In this document: piece by piece, positions 1-8,441 of the stretch | How positions within the stretch are numbered: the stretch's first letter is position 1 | Layout of the letters: each line of letters opens with the position of its first letter | Assembly: GCA_040400005.1 (NCBI GenBank) | Contig: JBBARC010000005.1 | Coordinates: 1 to 64,000, forward strand | Source of the DNA: JBBARC01 sp040400005 | Lineage (GTDB): Bacteria; Pseudomonadota; Alphaproteobacteria; Acetobacterales; Acetobacteraceae | Direction: 5' to 3' | DNA: 64,000 nt | Notes under the pieces: generated by a model | Database searches by the model: none | Told to the model about the DNA's origin: nothing | Seen by the model: the letters and a program-made list of their open reading frames with translations, nothing else | Program-made: the position numbers and the translations under genes

Positions 1-18
1 TGACGGAGATCGCCCACA

Positions 19-429
19 CTACGTCAACATTACGCCGGGGGTCTGGGGGGGCGGCTTCGCCCCACCAGCCTTGCCTTCACTTTCGGCTCCGTTTGGCGTC
101 AACCGCGCGTGCAACAACGCCACTTCATCGGCTACTGCCGCCGCCGCCAATTTTTCAATTCGCCGGTAGTGCGCGATCACGTCGCGGCCCCAATCGGTGA
201 GGTGTGCACCGCCGCCGGATTTGCCGCCGGGCTGTGCGCTGATCACGGGATTTTCAAACGCCCGGTTTAGCTCATCCACCAGCAGCCAGGCTCGGCGGTA
301 CGACATCTCCATCGCCCGGCCGGCGGCCGAAATCGATCCGGTTTCCCCGATCAATTCCAGCAGCCGCACTTTGCCTGGGCCTAGCGCACGGCTTTCATCA
401 AACCCGATGCGGATGAAAAGTTTAGTCAT
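19..429 (-). CDS. ModE-like winged-helix transcriptional regulator, single domain
   Basis: This 136-residue protein resembles the N-terminal DNA-binding domain of the molybdate regulator ModE (LysR-type winged helix). The core GPGKVRLLELI, then TGSISAAGRAMEMSYRRAW (about residues 30-48), is the typical helix-turn-helix of that group. The C-terminal molybdate-binding TOBE domains of full ModE (about 260 residues) are absent, so it may act as a DNA-binding protein without ligand sensing; such short forms are common. It starts 7 bp after the fumC stop codon on the same strand, so the two are probably co-transcribed. The C-terminal tail PPPQTPG is encoded by a G/C-run repeat (about 34-62) and looks like a late addition rather than part of the fold. 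Its targets are unknown; no mod transport genes lie in the window. Confidence 0.8.
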   Translation of the reverse strand: MTKLFIRIGFDESRALGPGKVRLLELIGETGSISAAGRAMEMSYRRAWLLVDELNRAFENPVISAQPGGKSGGGAHLTDWGRDVIAHYRRIEKLAAAAVADEVALLHARLTPNGAESEGKAGGAKPPPQTPGVMLT

Positions 430-436
430 TTTGCCA

Positions 437-1858
437 TCAGATTTTAAGTGGCCCGGTCATTTCTGCCGGCACCACCCAGGCATCGAACTGCGCGCCGGTT
501 AGATAGCCAAGGCTGAGAGCTGCCGCGCGCAGGGCGGTGCCTTCGCGATGCGCTTTGAGGGCGATTTCGGCTGATTTTTCGTAACCAATGTGCGGGTTAA
601 GGGCGGTTACCAGCATCAGCGAATTGCCAACATTCTGCGCAATACGGGCCATGTCGGGCTCAATGCCAATGGCACAGTGATCGTTAAACGCATTGGCGCC
701 ATCGGCCAAAAGCTCTGCTGATTCCAGCAGATTATGCAGCATCACTGGCTTGAACACGTTGAGCTGAAAATTGCCCTGGCTGCCGCCAAACGCCACGGCT
801 GCATCGTTGCCATAAACCTGCACGGCCACCATGGTTAGCGCTTCTGATTGTGTCGGGTTTACCTTGCCCGGCATAATTGAAGACCCCGGCTCGTTTTCCG
901 GGATCAGAATTTCACCAATCCCGGCGCGCGGCCCGCACGCGTACCAGCGCACATCATTAGCAATTTTCATCAACACCGCCGCCAGCGTGCGCAATGCCGA
1001 AGATGCATTCATCATCGCATCATGTGCGGAAAGGGCGGCAAACTTATTGGGGGCGGAAACAAACGGGAAGCCGGTTTCCTTGGCAATGTAATGCGCCGCC
1101 AGATCGCCAAATTTGGGATGCGCGTTTAGACCCGTGCCTACCGCGGTGCCGCCAATCGCCAGTTCGTACAACCCCGGCAAATTCAGTTTTATCGTGTCGA
1201 TCGCCTGTTCCAATTGGGCGGCCCAACCGCCAATCACCTGGCCCAGCGTTACCGGTGTTGCATCCTGCAAATGGGTGCGGCCAATCATCACAACGCCGGC
1301 ATAGGCGTGCGCTTTGACAACGAAGGTATCGCGCAACTTGGCAATCGCCGGCAGGGTGCGCTGGGAAATCACTTCTACGGCTGCAATATGCATCGCGGTT
1401 GGGAATGTGTCGTTGGAAGATTGGCTGTGATTAACATCATCATTGGGGTGCACCGGGGTTTTGGAGCCAATTTTGCCACCGGCCATTTGAATGGCGCGAT
1501 TAGCGATCACCTCGTTGGCGTTCATGTTGGTTTGCGTGCCCGATCCGGTTTGAAACACCACCAGCGGAAATTGGTCATCCAGCGTGCCGGCAATCACTTC
1601 ATCGGCGGCGGCACACACCAACTTTACCGTCTCGGGGCTCAATTCGCCCAATTCCCCATTGGCGATGGCGGCGGCTTTTTTCAAAACCCCCATGGCGCGG
1701 ATCACCGGCCGGGTGAAACGAAACCGATCGCGCCCGATCGGAAAATTCTCGATCGACCGCTGCGTCTGCGCCCCCCACAGCTTGTCCGCCGGCACCGGCA
1801 CCGGGCCCAGCGCGTCTTTTTCCATGCGGATATTGGCGGCAGTGTCGGTATCGGCCAT
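437..1858 (-). CDS. fumC: Class II fumarate hydratase
   Basis: Fumarase C catalyses reversible hydration of fumarate to L-malate in the TCA cycle as a cytosolic, iron-free homotetramer. The 473-residue length is normal. The superfamily signature GSSIMPGKVNP lies near residue 325, and the GRTHLQDATP block carrying an active-site histidine lies near residue 195; HPNDDVNHSQSSND is also typical of fumC rather than aspartase or argininosuccinate lyase. AAGGA sits a few bases before the ATG. The gene is divergent from the FAD dehydrogenase gene, with a 110-bp gap that must hold both promoters, and it leads the small ModE-like regulator gene. Nothing unusual was seen. Confidence 0.97.
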   Translation of the reverse strand: MADTDTAANIRMEKDALGPVPVPADKLWGAQTQRSIENFPIGRDRFRFTRPVIRAMGVLKKAAAIANGELGELSPETVKLVCAAADEVIAGTLDDQFPLVVFQTGSGTQTNMNANEVIANRAIQMAGGKIGSKTPVHPNDDVNHSQSSNDTFPTAMHIAAVEVISQRTLPAIAKLRDTFVVKAHAYAGVVMIGRTHLQDATPVTLGQVIGGWAAQLEQAIDTIKLNLPGLYELAIGGTAVGTGLNAHPKFGDLAAHYIAKETGFPFVSAPNKFAALSAHDAMMNASSALRTLAAVLMKIANDVRWYACGPRAGIGEILIPENEPGSSIMPGKVNPTQSEALTMVAVQVYGNDAAVAFGGSQGNFQLNVFKPVMLHNLLESAELLADGANAFNDHCAIGIEPDMARIAQNVGNSLMLVTALNPHIGYEKSAEIALKAHREGTALRAAALSLGYLTGAQFDAWVVPAEMTGPLKI

Positions 1859-1968
1859 GGCTTCGTCCTTGCGCGGAAATTTAAGGGGTGGATCGGTGCA
1901 GCTTTAGCACCACCGCGCGCAAAATTTGACCCCCACCGGCGCGCAAGGCAGGAACGCCCTTAACCGCC

Positions 1969-3585
1969 ATGATCAGATTGTCCGAAATCAAACTGCCGCT
2001 CGACCACCCCACCGCTGCATTAAGCGCGGTGGTTGCCCTAAAACTCGGGGTTCCCGCAGAAAACATTAGTGAAATCAGCGTGTTCCGCCGTGGGCTTGAT
2101 GCCCGCAAGCGCGGTGTCATCAGTTTTGTCTATACGCTGGATGTGGTGGTGACCGATGAAGCGGCCGTGCTGACGCGCCACACCGGTGCCGTGCACATCC
2201 GCCCCAGCCCCGATATGGGCTACCAGCTCAAAACCCGCCTTGCCGCCCCACCACCCCGGCGCCCGGTGGTGATCGGCGCCGGGCCATGCGGCCTGCTGGC
2301 CGCCCTTACCCTGGCTGAAATGGGGTTTTGCCCGATCATCCTGGAACGCGGCGCCGCCGTGCGCACCCGCACCAAAGATACGTTTGGGCTGTGGCGCGGC
2401 AGCGTGCTGAACCCCGAAAGCAATGTGCAATTTGGCGAAGGCGGCGCCGGCACGTTTTCCGATGGTAAACTCTATTCCGGCATTTCCGACCCCGCCCATT
2501 TGGGCAGGCGCGTGCTGAATGTGTTTGTGCAAGCCGGCGCGCCGCCCGAGATTTTATACGTCTCCAAACCCCATATCGGCACGTTCCGCCTGGTCACTAT
2601 GGTGGAATCGCTGCGCGCCAAAATCGAAGCTTTGGGCGGCACCTACCGGTTTGATACCCGTGTCGAACGCTTGATCATTGCGCAAGGCGCCAACGGTGTG
2701 CGTCGCATCGCAGGCGTAGAACTCGCATCGGGCGAAATCATTGAAACCGACAGTGTTATGCTCGCACCTGGCCATTCGGCGCGCGATTTGTTTGCAACTT
2801 TGCATACCGATGGCGTCGCCATGGAAGCAAAGCCCTTTTCCATCGGCCTGCGCATCGAACACCCGCAGGGCATGATCGACCGCGCCCGCTTCGGCAGCCA
2901 TGCCGGCAACCCGGTTCTGGGGGCAGCCGATTACAAACTTGTGCATCACGCCAGCAACGGCCGCGATGTATATAGTTTTTGCATGTGCCCAGGGGGCACC
3001 GTGGTTGCGGCGGCAAGCGAGCCTGGTCACGTTGTTACCAACGGCATGAGCCAGTATTCGCGCGCCGAACGTAACGCCAACGCCGGTATTGTGGTGGCGA
3101 TCACACCGGCCGATTACCCCGGTGGCCCGCTTGCCGGCATCGCCCTGCAACGCCGGCTTGAAGCCGCAGCGTTTGTTGCAGGTGGTGCGAATTACCAGGC
3201 ACCAGCGCAATTGGTTGGTGATTTTCTGCAAAACACCGCAAGCGTTGCTTTGGGTGATGTGGTGCCCAGCTACAAGCCGGGTGTTACACCTACCGATCTG
3301 GCGGCACTGCTACCTAGCTATGCGGTTGCCGCTATGCGCGAAGCAATCCCGCATTTCGCGCAAAAAATTCCTGGGTTCGATCGCGCCGATGCGGTGCTCA
3401 CCGGGGTTGAAACCCGCACCTCGGCACCGTTACGTATTCGCCGCGGCGCCGATTTTCAAAGCACCAACACGCAAGGTTTGTATCCAGCGGGTGAAGGCTG
3501 TGGCTTTGCCGGCGGTATTTTGTCGGCCGCCGTTGATGGTATACGGGTCGCTGAAGCATTGGCGGCGAACCACAGCGCCACATAA
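1969..3585 (+). CDS. FAD-dependent dehydrogenase, COG2509-like
   Basis: This 538-residue flavoprotein has a small N-terminal domain (residues 1-95) before a Rossmann FAD-binding motif, VVIGAGPCGLLAA (about 100-112), followed by an ERG acidic end of the second strand. The C-terminal motif YPAGEGCGFAGGILSAAVDG is the second FAD contact found in this family of uncharacterised FAD-dependent dehydrogenases. The N-terminal extension and the stretch GEGGAGTFSDGKLYSG are characteristic of the family and separate it from ordinary glutathione reductase-type enzymes. No substrate can be assigned. It is divergent from fumC and ends at a strong bidirectional terminator. Annotation beyond a cytosolic FAD oxidoreductase would be guesswork. 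Confidence 0.88.
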   Translation: MIRLSEIKLPLDHPTAALSAVVALKLGVPAENISEISVFRRGLDARKRGVISFVYTLDVVVTDEAAVLTRHTGAVHIRPSPDMGYQLKTRLAAPPPRRPVVIGAGPCGLLAALTLAEMGFCPIILERGAAVRTRTKDTFGLWRGSVLNPESNVQFGEGGAGTFSDGKLYSGISDPAHLGRRVLNVFVQAGAPPEILYVSKPHIGTFRLVTMVESLRAKIEALGGTYRFDTRVERLIIAQGANGVRRIAGVELASGEIIETDSVMLAPGHSARDLFATLHTDGVAMEAKPFSIGLRIEHPQGMIDRARFGSHAGNPVLGAADYKLVHHASNGRDVYSFCMCPGGTVVAAASEPGHVVTNGMSQYSRAERNANAGIVVAITPADYPGGPLAGIALQRRLEAAAFVAGGANYQAPAQLVGDFLQNTASVALGDVVPSYKPGVTPTDLAALLPSYAVAAMREAIPHFAQKIPGFDRADAVLTGVETRTSAPLRIRRGADFQSTNTQGLYPAGEGCGFAGGILSAAVDGIRVAEALAANHSAT

Positions 3586-3589
3586 AAAA

Positions 3590-3615
3590 CAGCCCGGCCA
3601 CTGCTGGCCGGGCTG
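3590..3615. terminator. Bidirectional rho-independent terminator
   Basis: Perfect 11-bp inverted repeat CAGCCCGGCCA and TGGCCGGGCTG around a CTGC loop. AAAAAA precedes it and GTATTT follows, so it can end both the FAD dehydrogenase gene and the convergent gene at 3637. Confidence 0.9.
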
Positions 3616-3636
3616 CTGTATTTACCTCGGTCGGTT

Positions 3637-4713
3637 TTACTTAGGCAGGTTAAAGCCTACCATGTTGGCGCCCTGGTATTTGCCCAGATTGCCTTTGGGT
3701 GCCGACAGCGGCGCACCGGTCGGGCCATCTGGTGCGGTGTACGGTGCCCCCACTGGCACCGAACAATCGCGCGCAGCACCGGTACTGGTAACCGTAATAT
3801 CGCACAGTGTTTCGTGCGTTTCGCTATCATAGGGGCCGGTAAAGCCATAGAATTCGTAGCGTTTGGTTACCTGCACTTTGCCTTTAGGGATGTTGTCTTT
3901 TTCAACATCCTCCTTTTCGGCAGCAACACCTGCAGGTGGGCGTTGCAACAGCGCCCAGTGAAATGAACCCTTCGGCACGGCGGCGTTATCGGTTAGCAAC
4001 TTGTTCAGATCAGCTTTTACAATCGAATAGCTGGTGAACACTTTAACCCATTTGGCTTCGCCATATTGCGGCGATGCCGGATCGGGTTTTTCTACCTGGC
4101 GCTGCACCTGCACCACCTGCGGGGGGCCGTTCACCACCACTGGCGGAATATAAACCGGGGCTGGCTGGCCTGGCACTGATGCCGATATCCCATACACCAA
4201 ATCATGATTGGCATTGTTGCTGTCTACCAACCAATGATAGCGCACATTGGTGGGGTTGGCTGGGTAGTTTACGCCCACACCAAAATGTTCGCACGACCCA
4301 TTGGCTAGAAAAATCGGCGCACTGGCAACGCAATCATGGCCCATGGTTGGGGTGATTTTGGTAGGATTTATCGCCGGTGTGCCGGTGCCGTATTGCGGGA
4401 ATGATGTCTGCCACGCACCACCAATAAATTTGGCGGCATAAATCACATGCGTGCCCTTGGGGCCGCCCGATGCGGTGTTATCGTAATCAACGTAAGTGGG
4501 CGCACCGAAGCGGTCATAACTGAAGCTGTACGAAATATCGGTGGATTTCACTCCCTCCAATTCAATTTCGAAACCTTCGGCTTTTTGGCCAGAAGGATCA
4601 TCATTGAACACATCAAAATTGCTCATACCACCGTAAGAATTTGATTGCGCGTGCGCGCCGCCAGCGATCAGCAGAACTGCGGCCCCCGCCAACAAAGTAG
4701 TTTTTAACGTCAT
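3637..4713 (-). CDS. Secreted protein of unknown function
   Basis: The chosen ATG follows GGGAGAG and begins a clear signal peptide, MTLKTTLLAGAAVLLIAGGA, with probable cleavage after AHA, giving a 358-residue precursor exported by Sec. An upstream in-frame start (4767) would add 18 non-signal-like residues. The mature part has no motif I recognise. It is rich in Gly, Pro, Thr and Asn, has a proline-rich stretch (VYIPPVVVNGPPQVVQVQ) in the middle, and a later segment with paired cysteines (TLCDITVTSTGAARDCSVP) that could form a disulfide. No membrane anchor or sorting signal is visible, so it is probably periplasmic or outside the cell. It converges on the FAD dehydrogenase gene across a shared terminator. 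Confidence 0.75.
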   Translation of the reverse strand: MTLKTTLLAGAAVLLIAGGAHAQSNSYGGMSNFDVFNDDPSGQKAEGFEIELEGVKSTDISYSFSYDRFGAPTYVDYDNTASGGPKGTHVIYAAKFIGGAWQTSFPQYGTGTPAINPTKITPTMGHDCVASAPIFLANGSCEHFGVGVNYPANPTNVRYHWLVDSNNANHDLVYGISASVPGQPAPVYIPPVVVNGPPQVVQVQRQVEKPDPASPQYGEAKWVKVFTSYSIVKADLNKLLTDNAAVPKGSFHWALLQRPPAGVAAEKEDVEKDNIPKGKVQVTKRYEFYGFTGPYDSETHETLCDITVTSTGAARDCSVPVGAPYTAPDGPTGAPLSAPKGNLGKYQGANMVGFNLPK

Positions 4714-4887
4714 GACAAACTCTCCCAACCTGGCGCCGCAGCGCATATCGGGCCAGACTTGGTGCACCTCGCACCGCGTTCTCTGGCTCGCTTGGGAGTG
4801 TTTTGCGGCACTGACCTGACCACAAAATGACGTAGCCGGTTGCTCCGCAAAACGTGATGAAACGGTGCCAGGTTAGCGTAAATCCGG

Positions 4888-5628
4888 CTAGCCGAGTGCG
4901 CCACCATCGCGCAGCACTGCGTCGGCGTCTGCGGTATAGCCATCCGCCCCGTGCAAAATTAGCCCCGGCAATACGCGGGTGGCACCTCGCCCGCCGACGA
5001 CGCCGCGCAAAATGATCAACTTTGCCTGGCGTCCGGCCCGCGGCCATAGCGGCAGAATATCCACCCCACCGCACCGGTTGCCGGCCAACGCTGCGGCCCC
5101 TTCCAGCGCGCGGCAGGCTGGTAAAATCAGCTGCACGGTGCCGCGCGGGCGCACCACCCGCGCCATTGCGGCCACCCACTGTGCAGTTAACCCCGGTTGC
5201 GCGATTTTAGCGCGCGCACGCCCTGGCTCGGCCGACGGGGTGGATGCGGCGTTGTGCCAGGGTGGGTTGGCAAACGCGTGATCAAACGGCCCATCCAATG
5301 CCACGGCCAAAATATCTGCCGTTAAAATTGTTATCTGCGCCTGGTTGGCAGCAACATTGGCGCGGGCCACACCGGCTAGGTCTGGGTCAATTTCCACACC
5401 TACCCCGGTGATGCCTGCCACCCGCGCAGCCAGGCAAAGTAAGCCTGCCCCCGCCCCGGTACCGGCTTCCAGCACGCGCGCACCCGGCGCCAGTTTTAGG
5501 CTTGCCGCCAGCAGCACCGGTTCAATCCCGGTGCGGTACCCCGCCACCAATTGTGCGTACTGCACCCGCCCGCCCAATAATGTGCCGGCGGTTACCGTGC
5601 CATCCCCAGTGGCGGCGTTTACCCTCAA
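4888..5628 (-). CDS. N6-adenine methyltransferase of the TrmN6/YfiC type
   Basis: This 246-residue SAM-dependent methyltransferase has motif I as VLEAGTGAGAG (residues 53-63), an acidic end of strand 2 in GVEIDPD, and the catalytic NPPW tetrad at residues 121-124 (FANPPWHN). NPPF/Y/W marks methylation of an exocyclic amine; with this length and the N-terminal DGTVTAGTLLGGRVQYAQ, the closest well-known family is tRNA1(Val) adenine-37 N6 methyltransferase. The substrate is inferred, not shown. Its ATG overlaps the stop of the upstream DUF2007 gene by 4 bases, so the two are translationally coupled. The same pair next to a divergent polyprenyl synthase is, as I recall, common in alphaproteobacteria. 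Confidence 0.88.
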   Translation of the reverse strand: MRVNAATGDGTVTAGTLLGGRVQYAQLVAGYRTGIEPVLLAASLKLAPGARVLEAGTGAGAGLLCLAARVAGITGVGVEIDPDLAGVARANVAANQAQITILTADILAVALDGPFDHAFANPPWHNAASTPSAEPGRARAKIAQPGLTAQWVAAMARVVRPRGTVQLILPACRALEGAAALAGNRCGGVDILPLWPRAGRQAKLIILRGVVGGRGATRVLPGLILHGADGYTADADAVLRDGGALG

Positions 5629-5831
5629 AGTTCACCGGCCTCCTGCAAAATACGCTTGGCCGCCGGCGCATCGCCGCCGGCCACGACCAGGCGGCGCGGC
5701 ACCGCCCCGATCGAGCCATCCATACTGCTGGCGGCCTGATCCAAAATCTCCGCCGCAATCCCGCCATCGGCCAACAGCGCCACCAAAAACGATAGCCGTA
5801 CTAAATCGTTGGTGAGCACCAGTGCTTCCAT
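5625..5831 (-). CDS. Small DUF2007-type putative signal-transducing protein
   Basis: This 68-residue protein begins MEALVLTNDLVRLSFLVALLADGGI and matches the DUF2007 pattern: a small ferredoxin-like fold in which a strand is followed by a helix carrying LL.aeGI, then RRLVVAGGDAPAAKRIL. Two ATGs lie in tandem at 5834 and 5831. The second was chosen because AAGGAGG is 6 bases upstream of it and only 3 from the first. The gene overlaps the downstream methyltransferase by 4 bases (ATGA). The function of DUF2007 proteins is not established; the coupling suggests a link with tRNA modification, which is inference. Confidence 0.8.
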   Translation of the reverse strand: MEALVLTNDLVRLSFLVALLADGGIAAEILDQAASSMDGSIGAVPRRLVVAGGDAPAAKRILQEAGEL

Positions 5832-6011
5832 CATGCGCCTCCTTAGGTATGCACCCCAAACCGCGGGTGCCTTGACCGCGATAAGAAGCGCGTTGATATG
5901 AACCCGGCAAGCGCCGCGCGGCTGGTTGTCTACAAATATTGGTTTTTCGCGGTTCTCAGCAGGGGAGATCAGGTTGATTTGGACCATGCCGCAGCCACAC
6001 CGGAACATCGC

Positions 6012-7019
6012 ATGACCGCTGCCCCCGAACCACCAGCACCCGACGCCCTAGATGCCCTGCTGGCCCTCATCGGCGCCGATATGGACGCGGTTAATCACGT
6101 CATTATCGCCAATATGCAAAGCGAAGTGCAGCTCATTCCCCAATTGGCCGCCCACATCGTGGCAGCCGGCGGCAAACGCCTGCGCCCGCTGCTCACCCTG
6201 GCAACCGCCCGCATGTGTGGCTACGCTGAAGGATCGCGCCACGTAAACTTGGCCGCCTGCGTTGAATTCATCCACACCGCCACCCTGCTGCATGATGATG
6301 TGGTCGATGAAAGCCAGCTGCGCCGGGGCCTGGCCTCAGCCAACGCGGTGTTCGGCAACCAGGCCAGCGTTCTGGTCGGCGATTTTCTGTTCTCGCGTGC
6401 GTTTCAGCTGATGACCGCCGATGGCAGCCTGGTGGTACTCAAAATCCTCTCCGATGCCGCCGCCACCATCGCTGAGGGCGAAGTGCTGCAGCTGGTCACT
6501 CAAAACGACCTTTCCACCACCGAAGATCGCTACCTCGCCGTGGTGCGCGGCAAAACTGCGGCCCTGTTTGCCGCATCTTGCGAAGTGGGCGCCGTGGTTG
6601 CCGGCCGGCCGGCGGCCGAACAAGCGGCCCTGGCCGATTATGGCCGCTCGATCGGCACGGCGTTTCAACTGGTCGATGATGCGCTGGATTACGCCGCCGA
6701 CCAGGAAGATTTAGGCAAAACCATCGGCGATGATTTCCGCGAAGGCAAAATCACCCTGCCGGTGCTGCTGGCCTACCATGCCGGCACCGAGGCCGACCGC
6801 GAATTCTGGCGCCGCACGATTGAAGATACCGATCAAACAACCGATGATCTGGCTGGCGCCATGGCGCGTATGGCGCAAACCGGGGCGATCGCTGGCACGC
6901 TGGCGCGGGCGGCGATGTTTGCCGAACATGCCAAAGCAAACCTGACCGCATTCCCAGCTGGCGCATTACGGCAGGGTCTTGAGGCCGTCGCCGATTACAC
7001 CGTGCAACGCGGGCGTTAA
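6012..7019 (+). CDS. ispB: Polyprenyl (octaprenyl or decaprenyl) diphosphate synthase
   Basis: This trans-isoprenyl diphosphate synthase makes the long side chain of ubiquinone from FPP and IPP. Both aspartate-rich motifs are present: LLHDDVVDES near residue 95 (first DDxxD) and FQLVDDALDY near residue 222 (second). GGKRLRPLL, which binds IPP, lies near residue 55. From the ATG at 6012 the protein has 335 residues, a normal size. The reading frame is open back to 5898, and a longer start is possible because no clear Shine-Dalgarno precedes 6012. It is divergent from the DUF2007-methyltransferase pair and followed by a terminator. The exact chain length cannot be read from the sequence. Confidence 0.92.
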   Translation: MTAAPEPPAPDALDALLALIGADMDAVNHVIIANMQSEVQLIPQLAAHIVAAGGKRLRPLLTLATARMCGYAEGSRHVNLAACVEFIHTATLLHDDVVDESQLRRGLASANAVFGNQASVLVGDFLFSRAFQLMTADGSLVVLKILSDAAATIAEGEVLQLVTQNDLSTTEDRYLAVVRGKTAALFAASCEVGAVVAGRPAAEQAALADYGRSIGTAFQLVDDALDYAADQEDLGKTIGDDFREGKITLPVLLAYHAGTEADREFWRRTIEDTDQTTDDLAGAMARMAQTGAIAGTLARAAMFAEHAKANLTAFPAGALRQGLEAVADYTVQRGR

Positions 7020-7065
7020 CGCCTGGACACCGCCGCGCCCGGACCAACATCACCCCCATCGGCAT

Positions 7066-7112
7066 AAAAAAGCCCACCGCGTGAATAACTCACACGGTGG
7101 GTTTTCTATTTT
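7066..7112 (+). terminator. Rho-independent terminator after ispB
   Basis: CCCACCG (7073-7079) pairs with CGGTGGG (7095-7101), followed by TTTTCTATTTT; AAAAAA on the left side may also serve the opposite strand. Confidence 0.85.
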
Positions 7113-7156
7113 ACGCCCAACCCGGCCACCCGTTAGGGCGGCCGAGCCGGATTATA

Positions 7157-8425
7157 TTATGGCAGCAAGGAGTAAACTGAACCCTGGCCGCTAGTGCCGC
7201 CGTAGGTGGTCACACCGAACAGCGTGCCGGTGCTGTCGATGATCAACCCGCCGCTGGGCTGTGCGCCGTCACTACCAACACCGCTGAAGCTATGCAGCAC
7301 GGTCAAGGCATAGGCAGTGGACTTAACTTTCACTGTCGGGATAACAATGAACACCGTGCCGTGGTTGCCAGCGCCGCCCTGTGCCGTGCCGTAAATAGCA
7401 CCGCTCTGGTCCAGGGTGATCTTCGTATTTGGGGTGTGCCCATCGGCGGTGTTGGCGAAGGTATAGACCTTGGTTTCTTTGGTGACTTTGCCGCCAGCAG
7501 CTGGGGTGATCTTGTAGATCATGCCCTGGCCGTTGCCGCCATCAACCGTTGCGCCATAAATCGCGCCGCTGGCATCCAAGGTCACTTCACCTGGGCCTGC
7601 GCCATCAAGCCCGCCAGCAAAGCGGTAAATCACTTTTTGAGTCCACGTGCCGCCAACGTTGCTCAGGCGGTAAACCACACCACAACCCACATCGGCAGTT
7701 GTGCCATAGGTGCAGGTGGTGGTGCCGCCAAACGCGGTGGCGCCATATAGGCTGCCATCAGCCGCAACCGTCACGCCTTGTGGGTGCGAACCGCCAACCA
7801 GGCCTAGCTTGAAATCAAGCACAACGCTGACGGTATACGCACCACCGCCAACCGGGGTTAACGAATACACGAAGCCGGATTTTTTCTTGCCGCCGGTTGA
7901 ACTGCCCGATCCCGTGCCGAACAGAGTGCCGGTCGCGTCAACAGACAGCGCCGAGTTAGGCGCAGTGCCGGCTGGGAAGGTGTACAACACGGACTTTGTG
8001 ACGCTGGCGCCGCTCTGGGTCAGCATAAAGACCGACGAGCTGTTGGTGCCAACCAATTGGGTCTGGCTGATCGGCGTCAGTGAAGACACCGGGCCGGCGC
8101 CCAGCGCCGCGATAATCGCTTCCGAATACGGGCCAGAACCGGTCGGGAACAGCGCGAAAGCGCGGCCACCGGGGAAATTGCTGGTGCCCAGCAGCAACCC
8201 GTTACCGGCGGTCAGACCGGCGGTCGGGCGCAAGCCTTCGCCGGATGACACCAGCGATGGGTTGAACGAATAAAGCGGTGTGTAAACCGAATTATAGCCA
8301 TAGCCATAATAAGCGGCAGAGGCGATTTTCGCCTTCACCCAGGCCGGCCAGGGGTAGGCGGCGCTCGCCGTACCCAGAAGCAATACCGCGCTCAGAGTCG
8401 AGCGTAAACGCATGTGACGAGCCAC
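7157..8425 (-). CDS. Secreted beta-propeller-like protein with GloVer-type repeats
   Basis: The N-terminus carries a signal peptide (LRSTLSAVLLLGTASAAYPWP). The rest is built from about nine repeats of 40-50 residues of the form G.LDasGaiYGaT..GG..g.GtvykltP, for example DATGTLFGTG, DASGAIYGATVDGGNGQG and DSTGTLFGVTTYGGTSGQGSVYSL. This is the pattern of the GloVer tandem repeat in secreted bacterial proteins, expected to form beta-propeller blades. There is a GTG start at 8425 about 9 bases after GAGAGGGG, and an ATG at 8413 is the alternative. It lies 16 bp downstream of the O-antigen ligase-like gene on the same strand, so a surface role together with that gene is plausible. No catalytic residues are apparent. 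Confidence 0.8.
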   Translation of the reverse strand: MARHMRLRSTLSAVLLLGTASAAYPWPAWVKAKIASAAYYGYGYNSVYTPLYSFNPSLVSSGEGLRPTAGLTAGNGLLLGTSNFPGGRAFALFPTGSGPYSEAIIAALGAGPVSSLTPISQTQLVGTNSSSVFMLTQSGASVTKSVLYTFPAGTAPNSALSVDATGTLFGTGSGSSTGGKKKSGFVYSLTPVGGGAYTVSVVLDFKLGLVGGSHPQGVTVAADGSLYGATAFGGTTTCTYGTTADVGCGVVYRLSNVGGTWTQKVIYRFAGGLDGAGPGEVTLDASGAIYGATVDGGNGQGMIYKITPAAGGKVTKETKVYTFANTADGHTPNTKITLDQSGAIYGTAQGGAGNHGTVFIVIPTVKVKSTAYALTVLHSFSGVGSDGAQPSGGLIIDSTGTLFGVTTYGGTSGQGSVYSLLP

Positions 8426-8441
8426 TTGAACTATCCCCTCT

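Noticed and set aside
1214..1963. Long open frame on the plus strand over fumC
   Set aside because: It mirrors the minus-strand fumC gene, whose product has unmistakable family motifs; the alternative translation is His/Arg-rich and unlike any protein I know.
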